From positions 620,001 to 684,000 of the forward strand of contig LT629697.1 in the NCBI GenBank assembly GCA_900100325.1: 64,000 bases of DNA. Reading direction: 5' to 3'. Positions within the stretch are counted from its first letter, which is position 1; each line of letters opens with the position of its first letter. Position numbers and translations under genes: made by a program. Source of the DNA: Frankineae bacterium MT45. GTDB lineage: Bacteria > Actinomycetota > Actinomycetes > Mycobacteriales > Jatrophihabitantaceae. Shown piece after piece: positions 1-7,901 of this stretch. The notes under the pieces are model-generated. The model was given only the letters and a program-made list of their open reading frames with translations, made no database searches and was not told the DNA's origin.

Positions 1-79
1 GCGATGCGAACATCGTCTTGTCGGGGAGCTCCGCGATCAGCACGGTGCCGAATACGACTGCTGCTACTGCGAAATCCAC
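1..79 (-). CDS. GDT1/TMEM165 (UPF0016) family transporter, 5' end only
   Basis: Only the first 26 codons are inside the window; the gene runs off the left edge. Translating the minus strand from the GTG at 79 gives a hydrophobic helix carrying AELPDKTMFAS. This matches the E-x-G/P-D-K-T signature of UPF0016/GDT1 cation transporters, which typically export Mn2+ (or Ca2+) across the membrane in exchange for protons; actinobacterial members often have Pro in the third position. The assignment is strengthened by the yybP-ykoY riboswitch in its leader, because that riboswitch class senses Mn2+ and commonly controls this family. Ribosome-binding site is weak (AAAGTG). Seen: motif and hydrophobicity. 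Inferred: Mn2+ export. Confidence 0.8.
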   Translation of the reverse strand, partial: MDFAVAAVVFGTVLIAELPDKTMFAS

Positions 80-164
80 GTTGATCACTTTCGGTCTGGG
101 CGAGACCGAGGGGAACTTGGAGAGCCCACTTCGGCCTAGCCTTCTGGATGGTGCCGGCTAGAAC

Positions 165-270
165 CGAAGGTCTCGTCCACCCGCGACGACCGGCGGTCGT
201 GACGGGCCCAGCGGCCGGGCGCGTGAACGCCAGTATGTCGACCTGCCGGATTGGGGACTACTCCCCTTCG
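165..270 (-). promoter_or_regulatory. yybP-ykoY (manganese) riboswitch
   Basis: Read on the minus strand, the leader of the GDT1-family gene has the diagnostic parts of the class in order. Stem P1 is CGAAGG (270-265) pairing with CCTTCG (170-165). The invariant L1 segment GGGGAGTAG follows directly. The second loop segment GTCGACATACTGG corresponds to the GACATAC of known examples, and the closing ACGAGACC precedes the P1 3' strand. The RNA is about 106 nt. Downstream, CTAGCC/GGCTAG (about 137-162) and GGTCT/AGACC (about 99-113) hairpins could form the expression platform. The class binds Mn2+ and turns on export genes, consistent with the gene it precedes. Confidence 0.87.
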
Positions 271-292
271 CGCCTACAGCCTAGCGGAGTCC

Positions 293-781
293 TCAGGCCG
301 CCTTGTTGTGATGGTGCTTACGGACCTTCTGGGTCCGGGCGATCATGCCCACCGCGTTCAGCACGCAGGCCGACGCCATCACGAGGATGACCACCCAGAA
401 GATCCACGTCCTCCACCCGTACTTCTCGGTGAGCCCCCAGGTCTCGGCGACGGCGAGCAGCAGGCCGCCCGACCCGACGATGAACCAGCCGCGCGCCTTG
501 TTCATGAAGGTGAGCAGCCCCTCCATCGCCTCGTCCGACAGCTGATTCAGCAGCCGCTGCCGGCTCGCCTCGTTGCGCCGTCGCTGTAACCAGAGGTGCA
601 GTGGCGGCAGGATCCACCACCACGCCGAGACCGGCTCGACCTTGGGGAGGGTGGTCGAGAGTTCGATCATCTCGTCGCGACGCAGGTCCTGCTCCCGCAG
701 TTCGAGGATGGCCTGGAACAACGCTCCGGCCACGAGCAGCCATGCGCCGAGAAAGCTGCACCATTCGATGAAGTCGGCCAT
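293..781 (-). CDS. Small integral membrane protein, unknown function
   Basis: A 162-residue protein with about four hydrophobic helices (roughly 8-26, 49-65, 98-115, 124-148). A basic Arg-rich stretch (about 65-76) lies in the loop after the second helix, and a His/Lys-rich tail (KVRKHHHNKAA) ends the protein. No signal peptide or enzyme motif is visible and I do not recognise the family. Its ATG lies 10 bp downstream of the stop of the GH63-like gene on the same strand, so the two are probably co-transcribed. High GC third positions support real coding. No function can be assigned. Confidence 0.75.
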   Translation of the reverse strand: MADFIEWCSFLGAWLLVAGALFQAILELREQDLRRDEMIELSTTLPKVEPVSAWWWILPPLHLWLQRRRNEASRQRLLNQLSDEAMEGLLTFMNKARGWFIVGSGGLLLAVAETWGLTEKYGWRTWIFWVVILVMASACVLNAVGMIARTQKVRKHHHNKAA

Positions 782-791
782 CAGCCCTACG

Positions 792-3518
792 TTACCGAGG
801 GTCGGCCGGAAGTCTCGGATTCAACAGGTGAGCGACCAGCGCGGTCCACCCCGTCTGATGGGTCGCCCCGAGACCCTCACCGGTGTCGCCGTCGAAGAAC
901 TCGCTGAAGGTCGGGTGCTGGCTCCAGAGCGGGTTCTTGCTCGACTCGATCCGCTCACCGTCGGCCGGCCGCCGCCCGTCGGTCGGACGGAAGAGCGCGG
1001 TGAGGCTGGAGTCGATGAGATCTGCCGCGTCTATAAGGGTTTTCCAGTCGCCCGAGCCGGTCGGGATCTCGATCTTGAAGGAGTCGCCGAAGTGCCGGCC
1101 GTAGGTGCGCAGCTTGTCGGCCAGCAGCACGTTGACCGGGAACCAGACCGGCCCCCGCCAATTCGAGTTGCCACCGAAGAGCGCGGTCCGCGACTCGCCG
1201 GGCTCGTACTCGATCGACTGGCTCTCGCCCTTCACCTCGGCGGTGATCCGCTCCTTGGCCGCAGCCGAGAGCGACCGGATACCGAAGGGTGAGAGGAACT
1301 CGTCGGTGTCGAAGAGGCGGCTCAGGATCTGCCGTAGCCGCTCAGGGTTCAACAAAGATAGGAGCATCTGACGTCCACCCGGGCCGGAGCGGGAGAGCAG
1401 TGGCCCCACCAACTCCGGCCGGCGTCGCTGCAGCCAGCGCAGCCGGGCCGTCACGTCCGGGCACTCCAGCGCGAGCCAGGACGGCACCTCGGTCGCGCCG
1501 AGGATCGGCAGCAGCCCGACCATGGAACGCACCCGCATCGGCTGCGCGTTGCCGTCGGGGTCGACCAGGACGTCGTAGAAGAAGCCATCCTCCTCGTGCC
1601 AGAGCGACGATCCCTGCGAGCCGAAGTCGTTCATCGAGCGCGAGATCCACAAGAAGTGCTCGAGGAACTTCGTCGCCGCATCCTCCCAGGCCGGGTCGCT
1701 ACGGCTCAGCTCGATGGCGATCTTGAACATCTGCTGGCAGTAGAAGGCCATCCAGCTCGTCGCGTCCGACTGCTCCAGCCGGTACCCGGGCGGCAGCGGG
1801 GCCGAACGGTCGAAGAGGCCGATGTTGTCCATTCCGAGGAAGCCGCCCTCGAAGAGGTTCGAGCCGGTGGAGTCCTTGCGGTTGACCCACCAGGAGAAGT
1901 TGAGGAGGAGCTTGGTGAAGACGCGGATCAGGAAGTCCCGGTCGCGGTATCCGTCGATGCGATAGACGTGCCAGGCCGCCCACGCGTGCACGGGCGGGTT
2001 GACGTCACCGAAGGCCCATTCGTAGGCCGGGAGTTGTCCGTTCGGGTGGATCGACCACTCCCGGCACATCAGGACGAGCTGCTCCTTGGCGAACTCCGGG
2101 TCGACGTGGGCCAGCGGGATCGCGTGGAAGGCCAGGTCCCAGGCCGCGAACCAGGGGTACTCCCACTCGTCGGGCATGGAGATGACATCGGCCAGCGACA
2201 TGTGCCGCCAGCCGGTGTTCCGCCCGCCCTTCCCCTGCCGGGCGTCCGGGGCATGCGCACCGACGGGGTCGCCCTCCAGCCACTGTTCGACGTCGTAGCG
2301 GTAGAGCTGCTTTCCCCAGAGAAGCCCGGCATACGCCCGGCGGGCCACGTGGTAGTCGTCGTCGCTCATGCCTTGGTGGATGACGGTCGAGTAGAACTCG
2401 TCGGCCTCGGCCAGCCGGTCGCGATTCACCGCGTCGAAGCCGGCGCCGAAGGTGAACTCATCGGGTGCGTTCTGCGACATGCGCAGCTCGATGGTCACCG
2501 TCTCGCCCGGTTCGATCGCGTCGTAGTGGTACCAGAAGGCGGCCTTGGTGCCCTCGCCGAGCGGATTCACCGCCTTCCGGTCACCGTTGACGACCCGGTT
2601 GTTGATGCCGTCCTTGGTGTACTTGGTCCGGTTGGATTTGGCGCCGAAGAGGGCCACCGAGTTCGTCTCGTTCTCGCAGAAGAGCACCTCGGGGCTTCCC
2701 TTGGCCGCGACGAAGTAGCGACCGAGGAAGCCGTGCGTGGTCTCTACGGCCTCCACGCCGCCGACGGCCAGGGTCGGTGGCAGCAGCTGATCGATCCGAC
2801 CGCTGCGGGTGTCCCGTCCCCAGGCCCAGGTGTTGCGGAACCATAGCTGCGGCAGGACGTCCAGCGGCGCCACCTCCGGTCCCTCGTTAGTGACGGAGAT
2901 GGTGATGCAGACGTCGTCGGGGGCGGCCTTGGCGTAGGTGACCGTCATGTCAAAGAAGCGGTCGTCGTCGAGGATTCCGGTGTCACCGAGTTCGAACTCG
3001 CGCTCGTCACGGCCGCGGCGGGCGTTCTCCTCGCGCAGTTGCTGATACGGGTACTCGGCCTGCGGGTAGCGGTAGAGCCACTTCATCCAGCTGTGCGAGG
3101 GTGTTCCGTCGAGTGCCCACCAGTACTCCTTGGCGTCCTCGCCGTGGTTCCCCTCGGAGTTGGTCAGCCCGAAGAGGCGCTCCTTGAGGATCGGGTCCTT
3201 GCCGTTCCAGAGGGCGACGGAGAAGTTCAGGAAGCCGAAGCGGTCGCAGATGCCGCCCAGCCCGTCCTCGCCCCAGCGGTAACTGCGGGCGACGGCCTGG
3301 TCGAAGGTGAAGGACGACCAGGGATCGCCCTCGGCCGAGTAGTCCTCCCGGACGGTTCCCCACTGCCGTCCGGCCAGGTACGGCCCCCAGAGCCGCCACG
3401 GCCCGCTGGCCGACGGTGACTCCTCCAGGCGGGCATGCTCGGCGCTCAGGTGCTGGCTGCCGGTGGGGGTCTGGTCGGCCGGGGAGGTGCTCACGGCACT
3501 AACTCTGCCGTCCCGCAC
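792..3518 (-). CDS. GH63/MGH1-like glycoside hydrolase (glucosidase)
   Basis: A 908-residue cytosolic protein (no signal peptide) of the bacterial GH63-like group, related to eukaryotic processing alpha-glucosidase I. The N-terminal third carries the family blocks RLWGPYLAGRQWGTVREDYS, SYRWGEDGLGGICD and LFGLTNSEGNHGEDAKEYWW. The C-terminal (alpha/alpha)6 barrel has WFAAWDLAFHAIPLA, GFLGMDNIGLFDRS and NSNWRGPVWFPVN. The acidic residues in the WDLAFH and NWRGPVWFPVN neighbourhoods are where such enzymes place their catalytic pair. Length is normal for the group (about 880). The likely role is hydrolysis of alpha-glucosides or trehalose-type disaccharides; substrate is not predictable. The GTG at 3494 is an alternative start. 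The membrane-protein gene downstream is probably in the same operon. Confidence 0.88.
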   Translation of the reverse strand: MRDGRVSAVSTSPADQTPTGSQHLSAEHARLEESPSASGPWRLWGPYLAGRQWGTVREDYSAEGDPWSSFTFDQAVARSYRWGEDGLGGICDRFGFLNFSVALWNGKDPILKERLFGLTNSEGNHGEDAKEYWWALDGTPSHSWMKWLYRYPQAEYPYQQLREENARRGRDEREFELGDTGILDDDRFFDMTVTYAKAAPDDVCITISVTNEGPEVAPLDVLPQLWFRNTWAWGRDTRSGRIDQLLPPTLAVGGVEAVETTHGFLGRYFVAAKGSPEVLFCENETNSVALFGAKSNRTKYTKDGINNRVVNGDRKAVNPLGEGTKAAFWYHYDAIEPGETVTIELRMSQNAPDEFTFGAGFDAVNRDRLAEADEFYSTVIHQGMSDDDYHVARRAYAGLLWGKQLYRYDVEQWLEGDPVGAHAPDARQGKGGRNTGWRHMSLADVISMPDEWEYPWFAAWDLAFHAIPLAHVDPEFAKEQLVLMCREWSIHPNGQLPAYEWAFGDVNPPVHAWAAWHVYRIDGYRDRDFLIRVFTKLLLNFSWWVNRKDSTGSNLFEGGFLGMDNIGLFDRSAPLPPGYRLEQSDATSWMAFYCQQMFKIAIELSRSDPAWEDAATKFLEHFLWISRSMNDFGSQGSSLWHEEDGFFYDVLVDPDGNAQPMRVRSMVGLLPILGATEVPSWLALECPDVTARLRWLQRRRPELVGPLLSRSGPGGRQMLLSLLNPERLRQILSRLFDTDEFLSPFGIRSLSAAAKERITAEVKGESQSIEYEPGESRTALFGGNSNWRGPVWFPVNVLLADKLRTYGRHFGDSFKIEIPTGSGDWKTLIDAADLIDSSLTALFRPTDGRRPADGERIESSKNPLWSQHPTFSEFFDGDTGEGLGATHQTGWTALVAHLLNPRLPADPR

Positions 3519-3563
3519 GTGTCACCCGGGTTTCGGGGTGGCGAAATGTGGCTGACCGGGAGG

Positions 3564-4019
3564 TCATAACGGCTTCACCCACCGTGACCACTCCGGCTGC
3601 CGCTGATACCCGGTGGCCGACCAGGTGGCCTGCCCCAGCTGGTTGCCGTCCAGCACCATCGCGTCGGCCCGCGTGCCGCCGAAGGCGAGGAACCGGGCCT
3701 CGGCCGCGGCGAGGAGCGCCCGTCCGAGCCCGGCTCCGCGGCGGTGCGGGGCGACCGCGAGACGGTAGACGTGGCAGCGCCAGCCGTCCCAGCCGGCGAT
3801 CACCGAGCCGACGATCTCATCGGCCCCACCATCGCCAGCGGCCCCGCCGGCCTCGACCGCGACCAGCAGCGCCCCCGGGTCGCGGGCGACGAGGCGATCC
3901 AGCGCCTGGCGACTGTCCGGCGGGCGGTGCGCGTCCTCGGCGGCGACGCTCCAGAACTGCAGGATCTGGTCGAGCTCGCGGGCGCGGATCGGACGGATTA
4001 CCGGTGGCAGAGCAGTCAT
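3564..4019 (-). CDS. GNAT family N-acetyltransferase
   Basis: A 151-residue single-domain GNAT protein. The acetyl-CoA pyrophosphate loop is visible as LAVAPHRRGAGLGRALL (motif A, R-x-x-G-x-G), preceded by a beta strand GWDGWRCHVYRLAV. The C-terminal half, with MVLDGNQLGQATWSATGY, matches the usual motif B region. The ATG at 4019 is the only sensible start. It transfers an acetyl group from acetyl-CoA to an amine, but nothing in the sequence or the neighbours (GH63 glucosidase upstream in coordinate, bluB beyond) reveals the acceptor. Confidence 0.85.
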   Translation of the reverse strand: MTALPPVIRPIRARELDQILQFWSVAAEDAHRPPDSRQALDRLVARDPGALLVAVEAGGAAGDGGADEIVGSVIAGWDGWRCHVYRLAVAPHRRGAGLGRALLAAAEARFLAFGGTRADAMVLDGNQLGQATWSATGYQRQPEWSRWVKPL

Positions 4020-4043
4020 ACCTGCGACCCTAGGCTGGGTCGG

Positions 4044-4733
4044 TTAACCGGTGTAGCGATCCTGGTGGATCGCGTCGGCCAGCGGGCGCCGGGAGCGCCA
4101 GCCCAGACGCTCCAGATCGGGCACCTCTTCCAGGTGGCTCACCGGCCCGACGCAGAGCCACGCCACCGGGCGCACCCCGGCCGGAATCTCCAGCAACTCC
4201 TGCAGGAACGGCTCGCGGTAGAAGGAGACCCACCCGACGCCCAGCCCCTCGGCCGTCGCCGCCAGCCAGAGATTCTGGATGGCCAGGCAGGTGGAGTAGA
4301 GACCGGCGTCGGCGATGGCGTGCCGCCCGAGTACCGCCGGTGAACCCCGGTCAGCGTCGTAGGTGATGACGATTCCGAGGCTCGACTCCAGGATGCCCTC
4401 GATCTTGATGCGGGCGAACGTCTGCGCCTCGGCGTCACTGAGGCTGGCGTTGAAGACGTCCCGCTCGCCAGCGACGTGCTGCTGAAACTGCTGGCGCAGT
4501 CCCTGGTCGCGCACCAGGATGAAGTCCCAGGGCTGGGTCATACCGACACTCGGGGCGGCGTGAGCCGCGGCCAGGATTCGCTGCAGCGCCTCGTCGGCGA
4601 CCGGCTCGCCGGTGAACTGCGCGCGCACGTCCCGGCGCCGGGTAATGACGTCGTAGAGATCGGCGGAGGGCAGATCGGCGGACGGCAACTCGGCTGGAGC
4701 CGAGGCGGCGGGGTGGAACAGGTCGGACGGCAT
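4044..4733 (-). CDS. bluB: 5,6-dimethylbenzimidazole synthase
   Basis: A 229-residue flavin-destructase of the nitroreductase fold that fragments FMNH2 with O2 to make 5,6-dimethylbenzimidazole, the lower ligand of cobalamin. Family blocks seen: DVITRRRDVRAQF near the N-terminus, AAPSVGMTQPWDFILV, ADAGLYSTCLAIQNLWLAA, EGLGVGWVSFYRE, and the Pro-rich C-terminal turn. Start chosen at the ATG at 4733, which has GTGGGAG about 8 nt upstream; the frame is open for 52 more codons but those look unlike the family. A short SADLP repeat lies just before the conserved domain. No other cobalamin genes are within the window, and I found no cobalamin riboswitch in the leader. Confidence 0.9.
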   Translation of the reverse strand: MPSDLFHPAASAPAELPSADLPSADLYDVITRRRDVRAQFTGEPVADEALQRILAAAHAAPSVGMTQPWDFILVRDQGLRQQFQQHVAGERDVFNASLSDAEAQTFARIKIEGILESSLGIVITYDADRGSPAVLGRHAIADAGLYSTCLAIQNLWLAATAEGLGVGWVSFYREPFLQELLEIPAGVRPVAWLCVGPVSHLEEVPDLERLGWRSRRPLADAIHQDRYTG

Positions 4734-4891
4734 GCAGTGACTCCCACTGTCGGATGGCGGTGCGACCAGACTGTAGTCGCCGACGCTGAGTGATCGCCGA
4801 CCGTCCGTTCCGCTAGCGCCCGCGGCCCAGCCGCTATGCCCAGAGTGAAAGGGCCTCGACTCAACCGGCTGCGGCTGCTTGAGTCTCAAGA

Positions 4892-5890
4892 GTGGACGTC
4901 CTGATACTCGGCGGCACGGCCTGGCTCGGTCGCGAGATCACCCAGCAGGCGCTGGCCCGTGGGCACTCGGTGACCTGCCTGGCCCGGGGCGAGAGCGGTC
5001 CGGTGGCCGGCGGCGCCGAACTCGTCGCCGTCGATCGCAGTGACCACGCCGCCTACGACGCCGTCCGGAACCTCACCTGGGACGCTGTCATCGAGATCTC
5101 CTGGCAGCCCGGTTTCGTCAGCGACGCACTCGCGGCCCTGGGCGGCCGGGCCCGGCACTGGACGTACGTCTCCTCCTGCAGCGTCTACGCCGTCCACAAC
5201 GTACCGGGCGCGGACGAGTCGACCGAGACGCTGCCGCCGACCGAGACGGCGACGGTGACCCGGGCCGACTACGGCGGGGCCAAGGTCGCCTGCGAGCAGG
5301 CTTCGCTGGCCGCCGTCGGAGACCGGCTGCTGATCGCCCGGGCGGGGTTGATCGGCGGCCCCGGAGATCACACCGGTCGCAGCGGGTACTGGGTGGCCCG
5401 GTCGGCCCGCGACCCGCAGACGCCGATGCTGGTGCCGGACACACCGGAGTTGGCGACCCAGGTCATCGACGTCCGCGACCTCGCCGCCTGGCTCCTGGAC
5501 AGCGCCACCGCCGGGATCACCGGGACGTTCAACGCCGTCGGTCCGGTGACCCCGTTCGGCGAGTGGGTCGCCGCCTCGCGCCGGATCGGCGGCCACAGCG
5601 GCGAGGTGGTGTCGGTGCCCGCCAGCTGGCTCACCGAGCAGAGCGTCGAGGAGTTCATGGGGCCGGAGTCGCTGGCGCTCTGGTTGAGCGACCCCGACTG
5701 GTCGGCGTTCTGCGACCGCAGCTCAGCCGCCGCCCGGGCCGCTGGACTCAGCTACCGCCCGACCGCCGAACTGCTTGCCGACGTGCTGGAATGGGAGCGG
5801 CAACAGGGCCTGTCCCGCCCCCGAAACGCCGGCCTCAGCGCGAAGCGGGAGGCCGAACTCATCGCCGGCTACCGCGCCCAGACGGGCTGA
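4892..5890 (+). CDS. NAD-dependent epimerase/dehydratase (extended SDR-like)
   Basis: A 332-residue Rossmann protein. The N-terminus [19 protein letters not shown] is a GGTxxLG dinucleotide-binding loop close to the start, followed by an Arg after the second strand (CLARGES), which often favours NADP. A Y-G-G-A-K sequence ([12 protein letters not shown]) supplies the SDR YxxxK catalytic pair, preceded by VSSCSVY with the Ser. The C-terminal half has the [11 protein letters not shown] substrate-side element common in NAD-dependent epimerases. GTG start; it is divergent from bluB with only 158 bp between the true starts. The sugar or other substrate cannot be told. Confidence is in the family, not the reaction. 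Confidence 0.85.
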   Translation: MDVLILGGTAWLGREITQQALARGHSVTCLARGESGPVAGGAELVAVDRSDHAAYDAVRNLTWDAVIEISWQPGFVSDALAALGGRARHWTYVSSCSVYAVHNVPGADESTETLPPTETATVTRADYGGAKVACEQASLAAVGDRLLIARAGLIGGPGDHTGRSGYWVARSARDPQTPMLVPDTPELATQVIDVRDLAAWLLDSATAGITGTFNAVGPVTPFGEWVAASRRIGGHSGEVVSVPASWLTEQSVEEFMGPESLALWLSDPDWSAFCDRSSAAARAAGLSYRPTAELLADVLEWERQQGLSRPRNAGLSAKREAELIAGYRAQTG

Positions 5891-5912
5891 CTAAGCCGCC
5901 CAGACAGCCGGG

Positions 5913-6557
5913 TTAGCCGTTCAGATAGGCCAAAACCGCCAGCACTCGGCGGTTGTCGTCGTCGCAGGGTGGCAGTCCGAGCCGGGCGAAGATGTTGTTG
6001 GTGTGCTTGCTGACCGACTTCTCGGTGATGAACATCCGGGCCGCGATCGCTGCGTTGGAGCGACCCTCGGCCATCAGCCCCAGCACCTCCCGCTCGCGTG
6101 GCGTGAGGACGGCGAGCGGCTCCTCCCGCGACCGGCGACCCAGCAGTTGCCCGATCACCTCCGGGTCCATCGCGGTGCCCCCGCCGGCCACCTGGCGGAC
6201 AGCTTCGAGGAACTGGCCGACGTTGGCCACCCGATCCTTGAGCAGGTAACCGACACCGCCGCTGCCGTCGACGAGCAACTCGCGGGCGTATAACTGCTCG
6301 ACGTATTGCGAGAGCACCAGCACCGGGAACCCGGGCCACTGCTCACGGGCCTCGATCGCAGCGCGGAGCCCTTCGTCGGTGAAGGTCGGCGGCAGGCGCA
6401 CGTCGACGACGGCGATGTCCGGGCGATGCTCGCGCAGCGCGCGGCGCAGCGACGGCCCGTCGGCGACCGCCTCGACCACCTCGAACTCGTGCGCCTCGAG
6501 CAGCCGGATCAGCCCGTCACGCAGCAACGCGAGATCTTCTGCCAGCACAACCCGCAC
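5913..6557 (-). CDS. LuxR/NarL-family response regulator
   Basis: A 214-residue response regulator. The receiver domain (1-120) has the acidic pair E7/D8, phospho-acceptor D52 in VVDVRLPP, the Ser of VLVLSQYVEQLYA and the Lys of GYLLKDRV. The C-terminal NarL-type HTH begins at LTPREREVLGLMAEGRSN and ends with KSVSKHTNNIFARLGL. It lies 30 bp after the histidine kinase gene on the same strand, its evident partner. Together they face the divergent MMPL exporter gene, the most likely target, with a GATGGTGG/CCACCATC palindrome in the shared intergenic region as a candidate site. The output-domain tail (PPCDDDNRR) is slightly extended relative to typical members. Confidence 0.92.
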   Translation of the reverse strand: MRVVLAEDLALLRDGLIRLLEAHEFEVVEAVADGPSLRRALREHRPDIAVVDVRLPPTFTDEGLRAAIEAREQWPGFPVLVLSQYVEQLYARELLVDGSGGVGYLLKDRVANVGQFLEAVRQVAGGGTAMDPEVIGQLLGRRSREEPLAVLTPREREVLGLMAEGRSNAAIAARMFITEKSVSKHTNNIFARLGLPPCDDDNRRVLAVLAYLNG

Positions 6558-6587
6558 AGGCAGACCCTACCGAGTCGGGGCGTCCGC

Positions 6588-7709
6588 CTAGTTCGTGCGG
6601 GCCGGGAGGTAGGGCAGGGTCATCCGGACCGAGGTCGGGCCGCCGACCGGGCTGGTGAGCGCGAGGGTGCCGTCGAAGGCGGCGAGGCGGCGCTGGATGC
6701 CGGCTAGACCAGATCCGCGGGAAATGTCGGCCCCACCGCAGCCGTCGTCGGCCACCACGATCGTCAGCAGATCATCCGCGACCTGCAGGTCGATCCGAGC
6801 CGTCGTCGAACCGCTGTGCTTGAGCACGTTGGCCAGCGTCTCGGCCACCGCGAAGTAGGCCGCCGACTCGACGGGAGCGGTGAGGCGTCCCGGGAGTTCG
6901 GCGCGGAGGGTGACGTCGACCGGTGTCGCCAGCACCAGCGCCTGGACGGCGCCGACGAGCCCACGGTCGGCCAGCACCGGCGGGTGGATGCCCCGAACCA
7001 GATCGCGGAGCTCCACCAGCGCGGCCGTGTTCGTCTCCAGCGCCTCGGCGATGAGCTGACGGGCCTGCTCCGGGTCGGCCTCGATCTGCTCGTGCGCCAG
7101 CCCCAGGCTCATCCCGAGCGACACGAGGCGAGCCTGGGCGCCGTCGTGGAGATCCCGTTCGATGCGTCGCAGCTCGGCGGCCTGGGTATCGACCGTCTCG
7201 GCCCGTGACTCGGTGAGCTGCTGAACCCGCTGCCCGAGCCGGGCGGTCTCGCTCGGGGTCAGCATCGCCGCGATGAGATGGGCGTCCAGGCGGAGCAGGG
7301 TCGAGGGTGGAATCCACCAGAAGATCAGCCCGAAGATCGACTCGACGATGGCCAGGATCGAGAAGAGCAGCCCCACCGTGCTGTTGACGAAGAGCCAGGC
7401 CAGGTCCCGCCAGGTGGAGGGGTCTCGGGCCAGCAGCACCGGCTGTCGTAGCCAGCTGGCCTGCCCGATGCGCAGGTAGGCCGAGTCGATCTCGGTCCGC
7501 AGCATGCGGGCGGCGAAGCGTCGGTGCAGGCTCGCGAACTGCCGGAGCAGCATGAGGCAGCCGACGGTGAGCGGCAGCCCCACCCAGACGACGATGAGCA
7601 CCACCGAGACGATCGTCAGGACGAAGAGCACCAGCCCGAGGATGGCCAGCACGGTGAGCAGCACGGCCCAGGCCAGGGCCTCGGCCCGATCGGAGAGATT
7701 GCGAAGCAT
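6588..7709 (-). CDS. Sensor histidine kinase, PF13796 sensor domain plus HisKA_3
   Basis: A 373-residue membrane kinase. Residues 10-150 form a PF13796-type sensor: hydrophobic helices at about 12-28, 31-55, 103-121 and 122-135, with WVGLPL and STWRDLAWLFVN blocks. A short coiled linker (151-178) leads to the dimerisation helix with phospho-acceptor H188 in RIERDLHDGAQARLV. The ATPase domain has the N-box EALANVLKHSG and the G-box VVADDGCGGAD, then GLAGIQRRLAAFDG. All key residues look intact. It partners the LuxR regulator downstream. The stand-alone PF13796 protein at 10160-10879 carries the same sensor blocks. Confidence 0.9.
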   Translation of the reverse strand: MLRNLSDRAEALAWAVLLTVLAILGLVLFVLTIVSVVLIVVWVGLPLTVGCLMLLRQFASLHRRFAARMLRTEIDSAYLRIGQASWLRQPVLLARDPSTWRDLAWLFVNSTVGLLFSILAIVESIFGLIFWWIPPSTLLRLDAHLIAAMLTPSETARLGQRVQQLTESRAETVDTQAAELRRIERDLHDGAQARLVSLGMSLGLAHEQIEADPEQARQLIAEALETNTAALVELRDLVRGIHPPVLADRGLVGAVQALVLATPVDVTLRAELPGRLTAPVESAAYFAVAETLANVLKHSGSTTARIDLQVADDLLTIVVADDGCGGADISRGSGLAGIQRRLAAFDGTLALTSPVGGPTSVRMTLPYLPARTN

Positions 7710-7800
7710 CGCCGCTCACCTCCCTTCTGGGTTTCTGACGTCGGCTCCACGACGAGTCGGCTCGCCGCGTCACTCCATCCTTACCTATCGACGTCGCCAA

Positions 7801-7824
7801 GATGGTGGAGTTAGCACCACCATC
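7801..7824. promoter_or_regulatory. Candidate operator between kinase and MMPL genes
   Basis: GATGGTGG (7801-7808) and CCACCATC (7817-7824) form a perfect 8-bp inverted repeat with an 8-bp spacer. It sits 92 bp upstream of the divergent kinase start and 77 bp upstream of the MMPL GTG. The position suits a dimeric NarL-type regulator acting on both genes. Only the palindrome is seen; the bound protein is inferred. Confidence 0.45.
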
Positions 7825-7901
7825 ATTTGGGATCTGACACCCGTGTTTCTCGGGCGGTCCGCTGGAAACGTAGTCGGCACGACCTCGAAGGAAGGTGTGC
7901 C

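Noticed and set aside
1596-2846. 416-codon open frame antisense to the GH63-like gene
   Set aside because: It is a GC-bias shadow; the opposite strand carries clear family blocks throughout and this frame has no motif or ribosome-binding site.
4734-4889. Possible cobalamin riboswitch in front of bluB
   Set aside because: I looked for the B12-box (GCCACTG) and the conserved core and did not find them; the leader is short.
7827-7901. 25-codon N-terminal extension of the MMPL protein
   Set aside because: GAAGGAAGG stands at the right distance from GTG 7902, and the extension crosses the operator-promoter region.
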